NCBI GenBank assembly: GCA_016800925.1
Contig: JABCPU010000026.1
Location: 62,001 to 126,000 of the forward strand
Reading direction: 5' to 3'
Origin: Suillus spraguei
Taxonomy: Eukaryota; Basidiomycota; Agaricomycetes; Boletales; Suillaceae
DNA: 64,000 nt
The notes below the pieces were generated by a model. That model did no database searches. It saw only the letters and a program-made list of their open reading frames with translations, and was not told the DNA's origin. How positions within the stretch are numbered: position 1 is the first letter of the stretch; every line of letters begins with the position of its first letter. Shown here piece by piece: positions 26,074 through 35,993 of this stretch. The translations under genes and the position numbers were made by a program.

Positions 26074-26707
26074 ATGTTCACAATCATGCTTCCTCGTCGT
26101 CTGGTGCATCGTGCCGCTCAGGTGAAAGTGCTGAGTCGCTCTTATTCTTCTGCAAATGCTGTAACACCCATCCCTGCGTCTCCATCATCTGTCGTGAACC
26201 AAGCACCAAATCATTCAACGACATGGTCGACCAGCCAGAGTCCACGCGCGGTCGCCCAGTCAAGTCCACGTTTTGAACAAACTATTCTCGAACTCCAGCC
26301 CAACCCATTGAGCGCAATGGAGATGATTAACAACGAGCCTATCCGTGTTGTACACGGGCGGAAAGCTGTTTGTGATGGTGGTTAGTGATGCTTCTTCTCA
26401 ACCTGAGCGTTGGAATGACAATTTGTTACAGGAGGAGGACCTCTTGGTCATCCTAAGATATTTATCAACCTGGTTTGTAACAGTATTTCTAAATGCTGTA
26501 CCATAATTGACATTCTTTTGCAGGACAAACCTGGTGCTCGGCCATGCGGGTGAGTATCGTCATAGCTTGATGTGTTACTGCTAACCAATTTGTTGTCTGT
26601 ACTCTACCTTCAGCTACTGGTATGTGATATTTTTCCGGTCAAGTTCTGAGCTCACCCATATGGCTTCTAGCGGCCTGCGCTTTGAACAAGCTCCACATGA
26701 CCACTAA
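26074..26707 (+). CDS. NADH dehydrogenase (complex I) subunit NDUFS6 / 13 kDa
   Basis: This is the accessory zinc subunit of respiratory complex I in the mitochondrial matrix arm. It reads about 138 residues. The N-terminus MFTIMLPRRLVHRAAQVKVL is a presequence. The conserved end has one Cys (AVCDGG), a His (GHPKIFINLDKPG) and two Cys (PCGYCGLRF), the zinc ligands of the family. There are four introns. Two of them flank a 6-nt exon at 26614-26619 (CTACTG), which supplies the Tyr and most of the last Cys codon. Stop at 26705-26707. A second methionine at 26086 could also start translation. Its presence shows that this fungus has complex I. Confidence 0.93.
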
Positions 26708-27122
26708 GTGGAACGCTAAGGATGCGAAGCTATCAGCATTGGCTGTCCACTGGCATAAGACTAGATAAAATATTTTCATCCGCCCTTAGACAATGCTTTA
26801 CATGATTCTGATTGCCGCTTATTGCAAATGTGGGGTAAAAGTACAGCGGCGCTCTACAACGCCCAACCGAACTAAATATGCTACTAGAATGGGGTAAGTA
26901 CGGTAAGATAAACCAGGAGGAAATACTAGAGTCACAGTGAATCCAGGCGATTGTGCCTGATCGACCTCCTGGGTTCGGTGAGATACGGTTTAGAGGGTGT
27001 ACATGTGCAAGTAAGAACTAACAGATGTAGCAATGATGATTTGTATGTCGACTGGCTGAACGTTCCTAACCTCACAAGACCTAATAAATAAAACCAAAAG
27101 GAGAGTGGTGAAGCCAGTAGTA
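26708..27122. other. Convergent intergenic region, NDUFS6 / kinase
   Basis: Both flanking genes end here, so these bases are 3' UTR or terminator sequence. I see no gene in it. Confidence 0.45.
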
Positions 27123-30100
27123 TCAGTCATCTTCCGGTGAATGGAAGGACATAGGCGATAACGGAGGATATTCCCCTTCTGCAACTGCCTCCAGTTGAGA
27201 AAATGGGGGGAGAGAATGTGGTGATGATAAGTGATCACTGGGGGATGTTGGTAATGGAGTCTAAGATGGTCAGATCTACTTGAGGTGTAGAACTAAAGCC
27301 TGACTTACCACTTTGAATATCGGATTTATGACGGATTGAGGGTCTATCCCTGGACTTGGAGGGTGACCATACAACTGCCCGTTACATTCATATGATTTAT
27401 GAGAAGACGAAGGATATCGTATCATAGGTGGACCCATATATGATGAGTGTTGTGGACTGGTAGAATCGGTACGGATCCACGGTCGTGGTGATGGTGATAG
27501 GGAAAGGAGGTTTAAAGGTGGAGGTGAAGAAGCTCCCGATGCAGAAGATGTCGTATCAACAGAAGCACGTATGCAGAAGTCATTGAACTGGTGGTCCAGG
27601 GAAATTGAGTTCGATGACCGAGCAGAAGTGGGGAAATCCTCAAAGGATGTCGTGCCCGTGCGTAGTGAGGAAGCAGACGTCATGCGGTTGATCCCATACA
27701 GCGTTGGTCTTCGCGTCCGTGACGGGCCAGGATCGCTATCAACTGTAGCGAACGAGATGGAGGACATTCGGCTTAAGCTGTGAACATCTGATGAAGACAT
27801 AGAATGATCGTCATCAAAGTCTCTTCGTCGAACTTTCGACAAACGCTCATCCCGTAACCCCCATCGGTCGTTGGGAGCCAGGGTGCCATCAATAGGGTTG
27901 ATGTATCGACCTGAGGCAGCGTTCAATGTCGGCGATGACACCTTCGCACTTCCTTGGGTTTCCTTTTGCCGAATAGGACCGGAGGCAGACACCTTGCTCT
28001 TCTCCGTCTCGTTGTAGGACGTTGCTCGCTGATGGGAGCTTAGCAAACTGGCATGCGTTTGCCACCTCCACTCCAACTCATTCCGCGAAGTAGTTTGCAT
28101 GTACATCTGGGTGCGCTTCTGCATGACCGCACGAGCTTGCTCCCTCTGTGTCCGTTCTGCCATTACGCGGCGCTGCTTTTCTGCTTCGCGTAGTTGTCGC
28201 TCGGCCTCCTTCTTGATAGCTTTGGCATTTTTACGAGCTGAGCCGTTCATAGGTTGTAACTCTGCTAATGACGGACTATCCGAGCTCGTAGATTGCGTAC
28301 GCTTGAGTGACGGCGTTGAGTTGGAAGACGCACCCGGTACTTCGTCGACGGGAGGAAGTTGCTGATGAACCTTCTCTCCGTGTCCAAACATGGAAAGACC
28401 CCATTTAGAGGGCTTCTTGCCAAGGCTGAAGTGTAGCTTGCTGCTGAGTTTGATGCTCGGCGATTGGGTGGCATCGTGGGTAGGCATCGGATGGTCTGGT
28501 TCGACGCGGGGACGAGTCTGGTATTCCGGTACCATCGGTGAAGATTGTACTTCCATCGGGAAACCCGAATGATAAGCATCGAGAAGAGTTTCTGTCTGTG
28601 GAGAAGATACTTCCATCTGATCAGAGTCACTCCGTGCGTGACTAGCCCATGGGGAGGACGCGCGTCCTTGAGCGTGTACATCTTCAGGGATGTCCGAGTA
28701 ATGTGAATGCGTGCGTGAATCAGCAACACATTCTGACGTTTTATGTGAGGTAGGTGTGTGAGTATTCGACGTAACGAAGGAGGGGGCGAAGGCAGAGCGA
28801 TGGGAGGAGGAAGCATCAGGTATATGTGACGGGTGCAGGTTTGGGGGTTGATGGTAGGGTGATTTCGGTGCAGAGTGATGTGAATGTGACGGAGGAATGC
28901 TGCGTGGTGAAGCAGAGGGAGTGATGTGATATATGCCGTTCGAGACTGATCTCGATGGCAATGGTGGCAATGTCTGCGTGTGAAGAGCAGGAGGCATTGG
29001 GGGAACGTTCCCTGGTAGAGCCTCAATAAGGTATGGATGTTCGAGACACTGTCGACTCGTAAGACGATTCTCAGGATCATACTTCAGTAAGTCCGATATA
29101 CAATCAATAAGTTTGCGAGGGACACTGCGGTCGAAATATGAAGAGAAGTCCCGAGGAGTGCTCTGATATGTCATATGTCAGCAATGTTCACTAAGTACAT
29201 AATATTGCAGCAACCGACCTTTGGAAAGGCGAAATTAAATTGTTTTGCCATCTTGAGTCCTTTGCTCCATTTGCCACCACCGATGGATCTACCGCGGACA
29301 TCCGTTCCATGGTCTGCAGGATCCCCGAGAACCTCGCATATGCGATGTATTTGGTCTATTTGACCGGATCCTGGAAATAACGGTCGAAGGTTGACTAACT
29401 CAGCCATGATCGTACCAAGAGCCCACATATCCACTGGATTCGAGTAATCTCGACTGAGAAGTAATACCTCTGGAGCTCGATACCAACGGGTTGAGACGTA
29501 TTCCGTGTATGGTGGTGAACTTTGTGTCTCCCTCGCAAGCCCAAAATCGGCTAGCTTAATGATTGCAACGACATCCTTTTCCGTAGGTGCATTGGGAGGG
29601 GCTACCGGAGATAGTGAACGATATTCGAAGAGACCCGTTGTCGTAACGAGTACATTCTCGGGCTTCATGTCACGATGGAAATAACCCGAAGAATGAATGT
29701 GGTGTAAACCCGAAACGATCTGGCGAAAAATAGAAGCAACGAGGCCGCCAGCAAGAGTACGGCCTTTTCGCGCCTTTATCAGATGATATAGGTTCCCTTC
29801 CATGGACTCGAAGACAAAATAGAGTTCCTTGGTATCGGGAAGGAGAAAAAAATCATAGAGTGGAATAATGCAAGGGTGAAATGGTATTGCGCGTAATGAC
29901 TGAAAGGAGTAGTGAGAATGGGACGGGTGAATAAGTGTTAATTAACGTACTTCGAGCTCCTTTAGCTTTTTACATTCATCCCAACCCCCCTCCCACTTCT
30001 TTTTCATCCTCTTGACAGCGACAAGACGCTTTCCGGCCCACTCTGGTCTAGCGCCGCCACCGCATTGCATAGGAGAGAGTGGTGTATTGGGCGGTAGCGT

Positions 30101-30482
30101 CCCATGCCAATCACACAACAAGACTGTTCCGAAAGAACCGTCGCCCAGGGTCTTGATTGGTGTATAAGAGCGATGTGAACCTTCAGGTTAAATTGTGAAT
30201 GAGACAACGAAGGAGATTGAGATGCTCGGACTGACTGGAACGAGAGTCTCCGACTTGGAGTTTTCCATTCTGTATAGAGACAGAGGGTATACCAATGACA
30301 GAAACTGTCTCCTTTGGCTGAGAGGAAGCAGCGGATTTGTGAGATTGGGAAGGTGGTGGTGGGTGAAAGTGACCATTTGTTTGGTGAATAGTATGTCCGT
30401 TTGTCTGGTTATTGTGGTGCGAGTCGTAGTGCATATTTGAGTGACCATTGCTCTGGTGGGCATGATTCGAGGATGTGAACAT
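27123..30482 (-). CDS. Crk1/Ime2/MAK-like protein kinase with long disordered tail
   Basis: This is a CMGC kinase of the RCK group (yeast Ime2, Ustilago Crk1, mammalian MAK/ICK), which control meiosis, mating or morphogenesis. It is about 1,000 residues. An N-terminal His/Asn-rich segment with repeated NGH precedes the kinase domain. The glycine loop is GDGSFGTV, the catalytic loop HRDMKPENV, the magnesium motif DFGLA, and the activation loop carries a dual-phosphorylation-type TEY in TEYVSTRWYRAPE. The tail of about 600 residues is Ser/Pro/His-rich with a Lys/Arg/Glu coiled segment (KKEAERQLREAEKQRRVM). The terminal exon is reached by an intron right after FKV near 27308. It gives TPLPTSPSDHLSS and a stop at 27123-27125. 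The first intron (about 61 nt) joins VGDS to RSHRSYTPIKTLG. Start at 30480-30482. Confidence 0.9.
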
Positions 30483-31658
30483 GATACGCAGAGCATTGCC
30501 TGGCGATGGAAAGTGGGAAGGAGAGTTTAACGAGAGGGCCAGCACGAATGCTGAGGCTAAGGGAACATACGACGAAAGAGATAATAAGTGATGATAAGAA
30601 ATGTACCGAATGCTCGGAATTAGCCAGACGACGACTACGACAACGAACTCGAAAAAACAGACAGGTGTTGAAGACAAGAGTGCGGAAAAAGGTAAAGCGA
30701 GGAGGTTTAGTGGAAAGAAGCATCTTCATCACCAGACTAGGGAACACTACTAAAGCTGTGCTACGACAACCGAGAACCAACTTGGTTGAACTCATGCTGC
30801 CGACTCTCTCTCAACTTTGACTCTGATTTAGCATTCTGGTTTCATCCCGTGAGCTACAAATTACACAACTGGTACGTTCAATAACTCATATTCACGCTGA
30901 AAAATTTCAATTGTATAGTTATATGAAAGTCTGTAAGAAATTTTCAGTGAGTCTCAGTTTGTTTCGGTCCTCCTAAGACATGCATGTCTTCCCAGCTTTC
31001 GCCGGGTACAACCGGATTTCACTATGTCGCCCAAATATTCGGTCCCGTTCTCCTCCAACTGAGGAGGCTGTCTGGCCGGGTAACCTTGGACCCTACCGCA
31101 ATCACCTTTCTCGTTATGTACTCCAGAACTTCTCAGAACCACACCGTGGCAAATTTTTTCTTGACACTTGAACGGCACCATAATTATCTTTCGTCAGCCT
31201 CTCTTTCGGAGTCCTGATAACGATTAGTAGGCGCATCTACATAATATATCAGCCACTGCATTGCCTTGCGCACGGCTCAATCCCCATTCCGGAGACGCCT
31301 CAGGCTGGTCCTTCCGCTTCAATAAGCGACCCGTAATACGATCTCACACTTTTCACGTCTTAATTTGGAATCCGAATCATATCGTCATAAACTCACCTGC
31401 CAGTACTAACCGTGATAGATAGGTTTGTCTCACGAATTTGATCTTACAGCAACTCACCCGTCTATAATTGGTTGGATACTTGATGATTGACATGCTTTTT
31501 CATCCGATGCTCTTATATTGATCCGAGCACTATGGCCAGGTCTAGACACAAGCACAGTATCCTCTATATATGTATACCCTTCTCGCAGATCGGCTACATA
31601 ATCGGATCCTGCGCCGTGCGCCGTGCACAAATACACAATGTCCTCTCTCGTTTACCTT
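30483..31658. other. Intergenic region upstream of the kinase gene
   Basis: These 1.2 kb hold the kinase promoter and leader and the PRPP synthetase 3' UTR. The kinase frame stays open upstream of its ATG to about 30677, but no earlier ATG is in frame. I see no further gene or repeat in it. Confidence 0.45.
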
Positions 31659-33014
31659 CTAGTACGGAACCTCATGAAAGAGCTTCGACACGCTCTCCCC
31701 ATAATGGCTTCGCCGGATAACCTCCCCGAGGACAGGTCCGATGTCGATAACTTCGATCTTAGAACACTTCGCCTGATTCTCCTTCTGAGGTAACGTATTT
31801 GTCACGATTAGTTTCTCCAGCACACTTTTCTCAATGTTTTCAAGAGCGTCCCCGCTCAATATTCCATGTGTCACGATTGCGTAAACCTTGGCTACACCTG
31901 CTTCAGTGAGATGATGCGCCGCAAGGCATAGCGTTCCACAAGTGTCGGCCATATCGTCAATGAGGATGGCAACTTTGTCCTTGACATGTCCGACGAGAAC
32001 CATCCGCGATACGGAGTTAGCCTTTTTGCGCTCCTTGTGAAAAAGAGCAAAATCGACGCCGAGACGGTCTGCAATGGAAGTAGCCCTGGGATATAATGAT
32101 GAGGGTTATCATAAATCTCCTATCAGTAAGCTGTTACCTCTTGGCGCCGCCGCATCGGGGGAAACGATCACGACATTTTGAAGATCAAAATGGGTGCGTA
32201 TGTACAGGATTGATGATGGCTCGGCGAAAAGCTGGAGTAAGCACCTGTCAAATTCTTACCCAATTTATGACACGCCGCAGCACTTACGCTGCGCACGACG
32301 AAAGTGGACGAACATGAGTTACCCACACTTGGAAATAGGTCAAATGATGTTAGACTTACTTATCTACCGGTACATCAAAGAATCCTTGAATTTGTGATGC
32401 ATGGAGGTCCATAGTCTATATCCAAGTTGTCAGTATATTGATGTATTGGGTTGACAGAGGGCTCAAGCGCTAACACCGGGATGGTACCCCGATGTTCCTT
32501 GGACCATGACAGTCACTTACAATGACGTGATCACATCCTGCTTTTTGTATCATGTTCGCTACAAGTTTTGCTGTAATCGGGGCGCGGCTCTTGTCCTTCT
32601 TGTCTTGTCGTGCGTACGGAAAAAGAGGGACAACGGCCGTTATGCGTTTAGCACTTGCAATCTTGCAGGCATGGATCATGATACAAAGCTCCATGAGGGA
32701 TGTATTGACCGCCCCGCAGCCAGTATTGATAATGTACACATCGTTCTCGCGAACGCTCTCTGCGATGCGGACGCTTGTCTCGCCAATGCCACTCTTGGTC
32801 ACATCAGCTTTTGCAAGAGGTAGACCAAGGCTAGAGAGTGCATGGGTGAACAGCGCGCTCGCGAGTTCATTTGTATTTACCGTCGAGCAATGATCTCCGC
32901 CAGCTCAGGATGGCTGGTACCTGTCAGGGCAAGTGTCGTTCCGTAAGAGAAGTTGCAAAAGTCAGAATCTAAAGACGAACCAGTGAAGATTTTAACTCCA
33001 GTTCCGTTCAGCAT
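31659..33014 (-). CDS. Ribose-phosphate pyrophosphokinase (PRPP synthetase)
   Basis: The enzyme makes PRPP from ribose 5-phosphate and ATP for nucleotide, histidine and tryptophan synthesis. The start [19 protein letters not shown] is followed by an intron near 32879 and then [20 protein letters not shown]. Family landmarks are [31 protein letters not shown], the [14 protein letters not shown] signature near 32390, and the PRPP-binding loop [15 protein letters not shown]. The C-terminus ends FHEVPY at 31659. Length is about 320 residues, the normal catalytic size. I see no large regulatory insertion of the yeast Prs1/Prs5 kind, so it is one of the compact paralogs. About five short introns are present. 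Confidence 0.94.
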
Positions 33015-34065
33015 GGTCTTAATTTACAAGAGAGATAGTATTCCCGCTACGGCAGAGTGGGTTTCGTGGTCATCCTCGAAAAAAACCACATCTTTCAATT
33101 TTTGGCAGGAGAAGGGTCTCTTGCCTTTTATAGTGTATCATTCGCACGGTCTTGAAGGGTTGGTCAGTACACCCAGTCCAGATTCCTCCGTGTTATTTTC
33201 TTTCCCGCATATTTGCAATATGCCGCGCTCTGTTCCCAATCATAATAGGATCGCTGTAGTTGGAAGCAGACGTTGACCCGTCTATCTGGATGGAAGCGAC
33301 GTCGAGCTTGACGGTAATTGGCTCGCATTTGTACATGCGATTGCAGCCTTCGGAGGCGGGTCTTGCACAACTTTTTAGAAAGTTTCTACTGGTCATGGTT
33401 GGATTTATTACATGGGTTCTTTTTGTGATCATAATTTCTTCTGCGCCTGTTGTTACAAACCGAAAAGAAATCAGCTACCCAAGCGGGTTTATCTCTATCG
33501 CCTTCACCCGTCCGAGCACAAAATAATCATTCTACCAACAATTTTTTGATGGCTATAAAACCTTAGGACAATTGGCTCTAAAATTTATAAATGTATTGCG
33601 CCGCGATCAATCATGCAGCTCTGCAAACTTGTGATACTGCTATCACAAATGAACCACATGAGAGATAGATTCCGGTAAACTTTCTATAGATAAATCAACA
33701 GCGCTTGTAATAAAAGTTGTCACATGTCACATAAAATTTGTAATTGTGACAGATTTGTGATCGCGTGACGATAAGGTAATGGAGGCTGTTGGAACTTGGA
33801 AGCACAGGCAGCCGAGGGCAACCTGATGTGCGCAATTCTTCGAAGCTTGCTAAGGTTGGGATTATAAAAACAGTATTTCTCGTATGATTAAATCAAATAT
33901 TACGAAGTGATCCAGGGCCGAGGTTGACATGAGAGATGGGCTTCACTACATTACATGCATGCTACGTCAAGTGCATAAACATATTTACCTCAGGGTACCC
34001 AGTAGACTTCCTCAAAATGCCACGAGACGCAAAAATATCGGGTCGTGAGATGATATTTGACTCGC
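33015..34065. other. AT-rich intergenic region with short inverted repeats
   Basis: The region lies between the PRPP synthetase start and the TPR-MYND stop. It contains the repeat cluster listed separately. A minus-strand open frame at 33193-33432 would encode about 80 residues, but it has no family or splice support. No confident gene is seen. Confidence 0.45.
33629..33770. repeat. Cluster of TGTGA/TCACA inverted repeats
   Basis: A perfect 8-bp inverted repeat TTGTGATA/TATCACAA with a 4-base loop sits at about 33629-33648. About 70 bp on, two overlapping copies of TGTCACA (33717-33731) face TTGTGACA (33744-33751), and TTGTGATC plus CGTGACG follow. The arms could bind a dimeric regulator or be chance in AT-rich DNA. 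Confidence 0.5.
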
Positions 34066-34799
34066 TTATGCACGCTTTTTGCAGAATGTCTTGTGGCGGG
34101 CATACCAATCCTTCGCCTAAGCATCGTTAAGTAACATTATATGGCGTCAGGTAGGCGATGTTAATTTCACAGCTCACCTGACAGGCCCTTCCACAGTAGA
34201 AGACGGACTGTGGAACAAAGTCACTCAGTTCTCCCGCAGTGTGTTTATTCAGCCTGAAGCAGCCGGAAATTGCATACCTTACATCCGGAACAAGCTAAAA
34301 GCTGGCTCCGATCAAACGTCTCACCAGGACACTGACAGTGCGATTAACAAGTGTTGCGAAAATGGTCACGAAACTACCTTACGTCATCGTTTCCACAGAC
34401 CATGATGTTTGCAGGATGGGACAATCTAACTCTCCTTGCTTCCTCAAGGTCACCCTTTACTTCATGCACCTGACCAAGATTCTCAACAGAGACTGCCGCA
34501 TCAAATGCAGGACCATTCATGCGGATAGAAACAGCCTTCTTCAGCTGTTCTTCAGCCTCTGTGATTTTGCCCATTTTGAGGTAGAGTTCCCCGAGTGCAT
34601 TGCGAGTTGTGGCAATAGTCAGGTTATTCTCACTAACTGCATTGAGTTTAAGATGGAGTGCTTGCAGGTAGAGAGATTCTGCGCCGGCATAATCGCCTTG
34701 TTTAGAAAGGCTGAGAGCTTGGTTGCTCATTGTAGCCGCCTGTGAAATGGTCATCCCAGAGTCCAGGTCGGAATGCAAGTGCATTATGAGGTCAGACAT
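34066..34799 (-). CDS. TPR and MYND zinc-finger protein
   Basis: The N-terminal half has TPR units: ALSLSKQGDYAGAESLYLQA, then ATTRNALGELYLKMGKITEA and VSVENLGQVHEVKGDLEEA. The C-terminal half is a MYND zinc finger built over three exons: MVCGNDD|CPGETFDRSQLLACSGCK|SVFYCGRACQ|AKDWYARHKTFCKK. The exon breaks use phase-0 splices, and the middle 30-nt exon is at 34178-34207. All MYND cysteines and the final His/Cys are in place. Such proteins use TPRs and the finger for protein contacts; the partner here is unknown. The start at 34797-34799 (MSDLIMHLHSD) is the likeliest ATG, but an upstream in-frame run exists. A broken copy lies about 1 kb further right. Length is about 170 residues. Confidence 0.78.
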
Positions 34800-35224
34800 T
34801 TGAACGCGATACAGGGAGTACGATGAGATGATGAAGGTACTGAGATGAGGTCCTTTTGCATAATATTTAATATCCAGATTCTTGCGAAGTGCTGACTTCC
34901 GAATTCCGCTCCCTGTCTGATCAATGCACACAGAGGCCGGCAGCCTGAAAGAAACATATGGCTTCAATAGTTGCGGAACAATAAGCTTGCAAGCAGAAAA
35001 TATTAGAACCTAACCCATTAACTTTAGCATTAGTTTTGATCGAAATGTATCAATAGCATGGCATATTGAGCTTAGTTCACACCTGGGCCATAGGAATACT
35101 ACGTCTGCCCTGCCATTATATAATAATATAATAATTACTATAAAAATCATATAGACAGGATGAGTGTTGAAGGTTTCCTGGGTTCCACGAGATCGAGTCT
35201 TGTGGAAAACCAATGGTCGGCCCA
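34800..35224. other. Spacer between TPR-MYND gene and its decayed copy
   Basis: This holds the promoter region of the intact gene. It includes an AT-only stretch near 35117-35152. No gene is seen. Confidence 0.4.
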
Positions 35225-35780
35225 AGATTTGTCAGGCATCGCGGTAGGCAATACTAATTTGCTCACCTGACAGACTCTCAGTAGAAGGCAGACTGATGAT
35301 CTCAAAAATACTAATTATCCGTTCAACCTGAAGTTGAGCACCTTCCAATCAGAAGAAGCTAACAAGTTGGTTCTGGTGAAACATTGTATCGGGATACTAG
35401 CAAGCTGTTAGCGGGTGCCATAAAGATGTACCGAGATGGTACATACCACTTGTAGACCATAATGGTTCCAGGGGTGAGACACTCTTGCCTTCTACCTTCG
35501 AGTCTTAAGTTACCGTTTGTTTTGTGTACTTCATTCTCAAGAGACTGTAGTATCACAGTCCCTATCCTCACGAAGACAGACATGCCTTCTTGAGTCAGCA
35601 TCCGCAGATCTGCCCATCTTGATATACACTTCTGCAAGGCAATTGCGGGTTGTGACAATGATGTGATCATTACCAACTGCACTGAGTGCACACAGTTGAG
35701 AATAGCTTTGAATCAGTACAATTGCCTTGTCTACAGAGGACGTATTTAGATGCCAACTTATAAGTGAGCGAGTCGCGAAT
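35225..35780 (-). pseudogene. Decayed tandem copy of the TPR-MYND gene
   Basis: On the minus strand this region keeps recognisable pieces of the neighbour at 34066-34799, in the same order. Read in shifted frames it gives VTTRNCLAEVYIKMGRSADA, matching ATTRNALGELYLKMGKITEA, then TVSLENEVHKTNGN, matching AVSVENLGQVHEVKGD. The MYND exon at 35267-35292 is 26 nt instead of 30 and reads SAFY followed by TGA where the intact gene has SVFYCG. The flanking splice sites are still visible, with CTGTCAG|GTGAGC after the exon. The frame breaks and the in-frame stop argue against a working protein. Limits are approximate. Confidence 0.72.
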
Positions 35781-35993
35781 CTGAGAAGGATAATCTTATT
35801 CAGCGTGACAAATGGATATGTATTGTGTCGTGTTTGTTACGTGGCTAAAGAAATCATACGCTATCACTCACCGCTAACAACAAGTGCATCAATCGTCTCT
35901 CCATCCAACTGTGTATACAACATTCAATTTCAAGACTGGCTTCCTGAACTCTCTTTACTTATTTCTTTTTCTTTCTTCCTCTCTCACTTAAAC

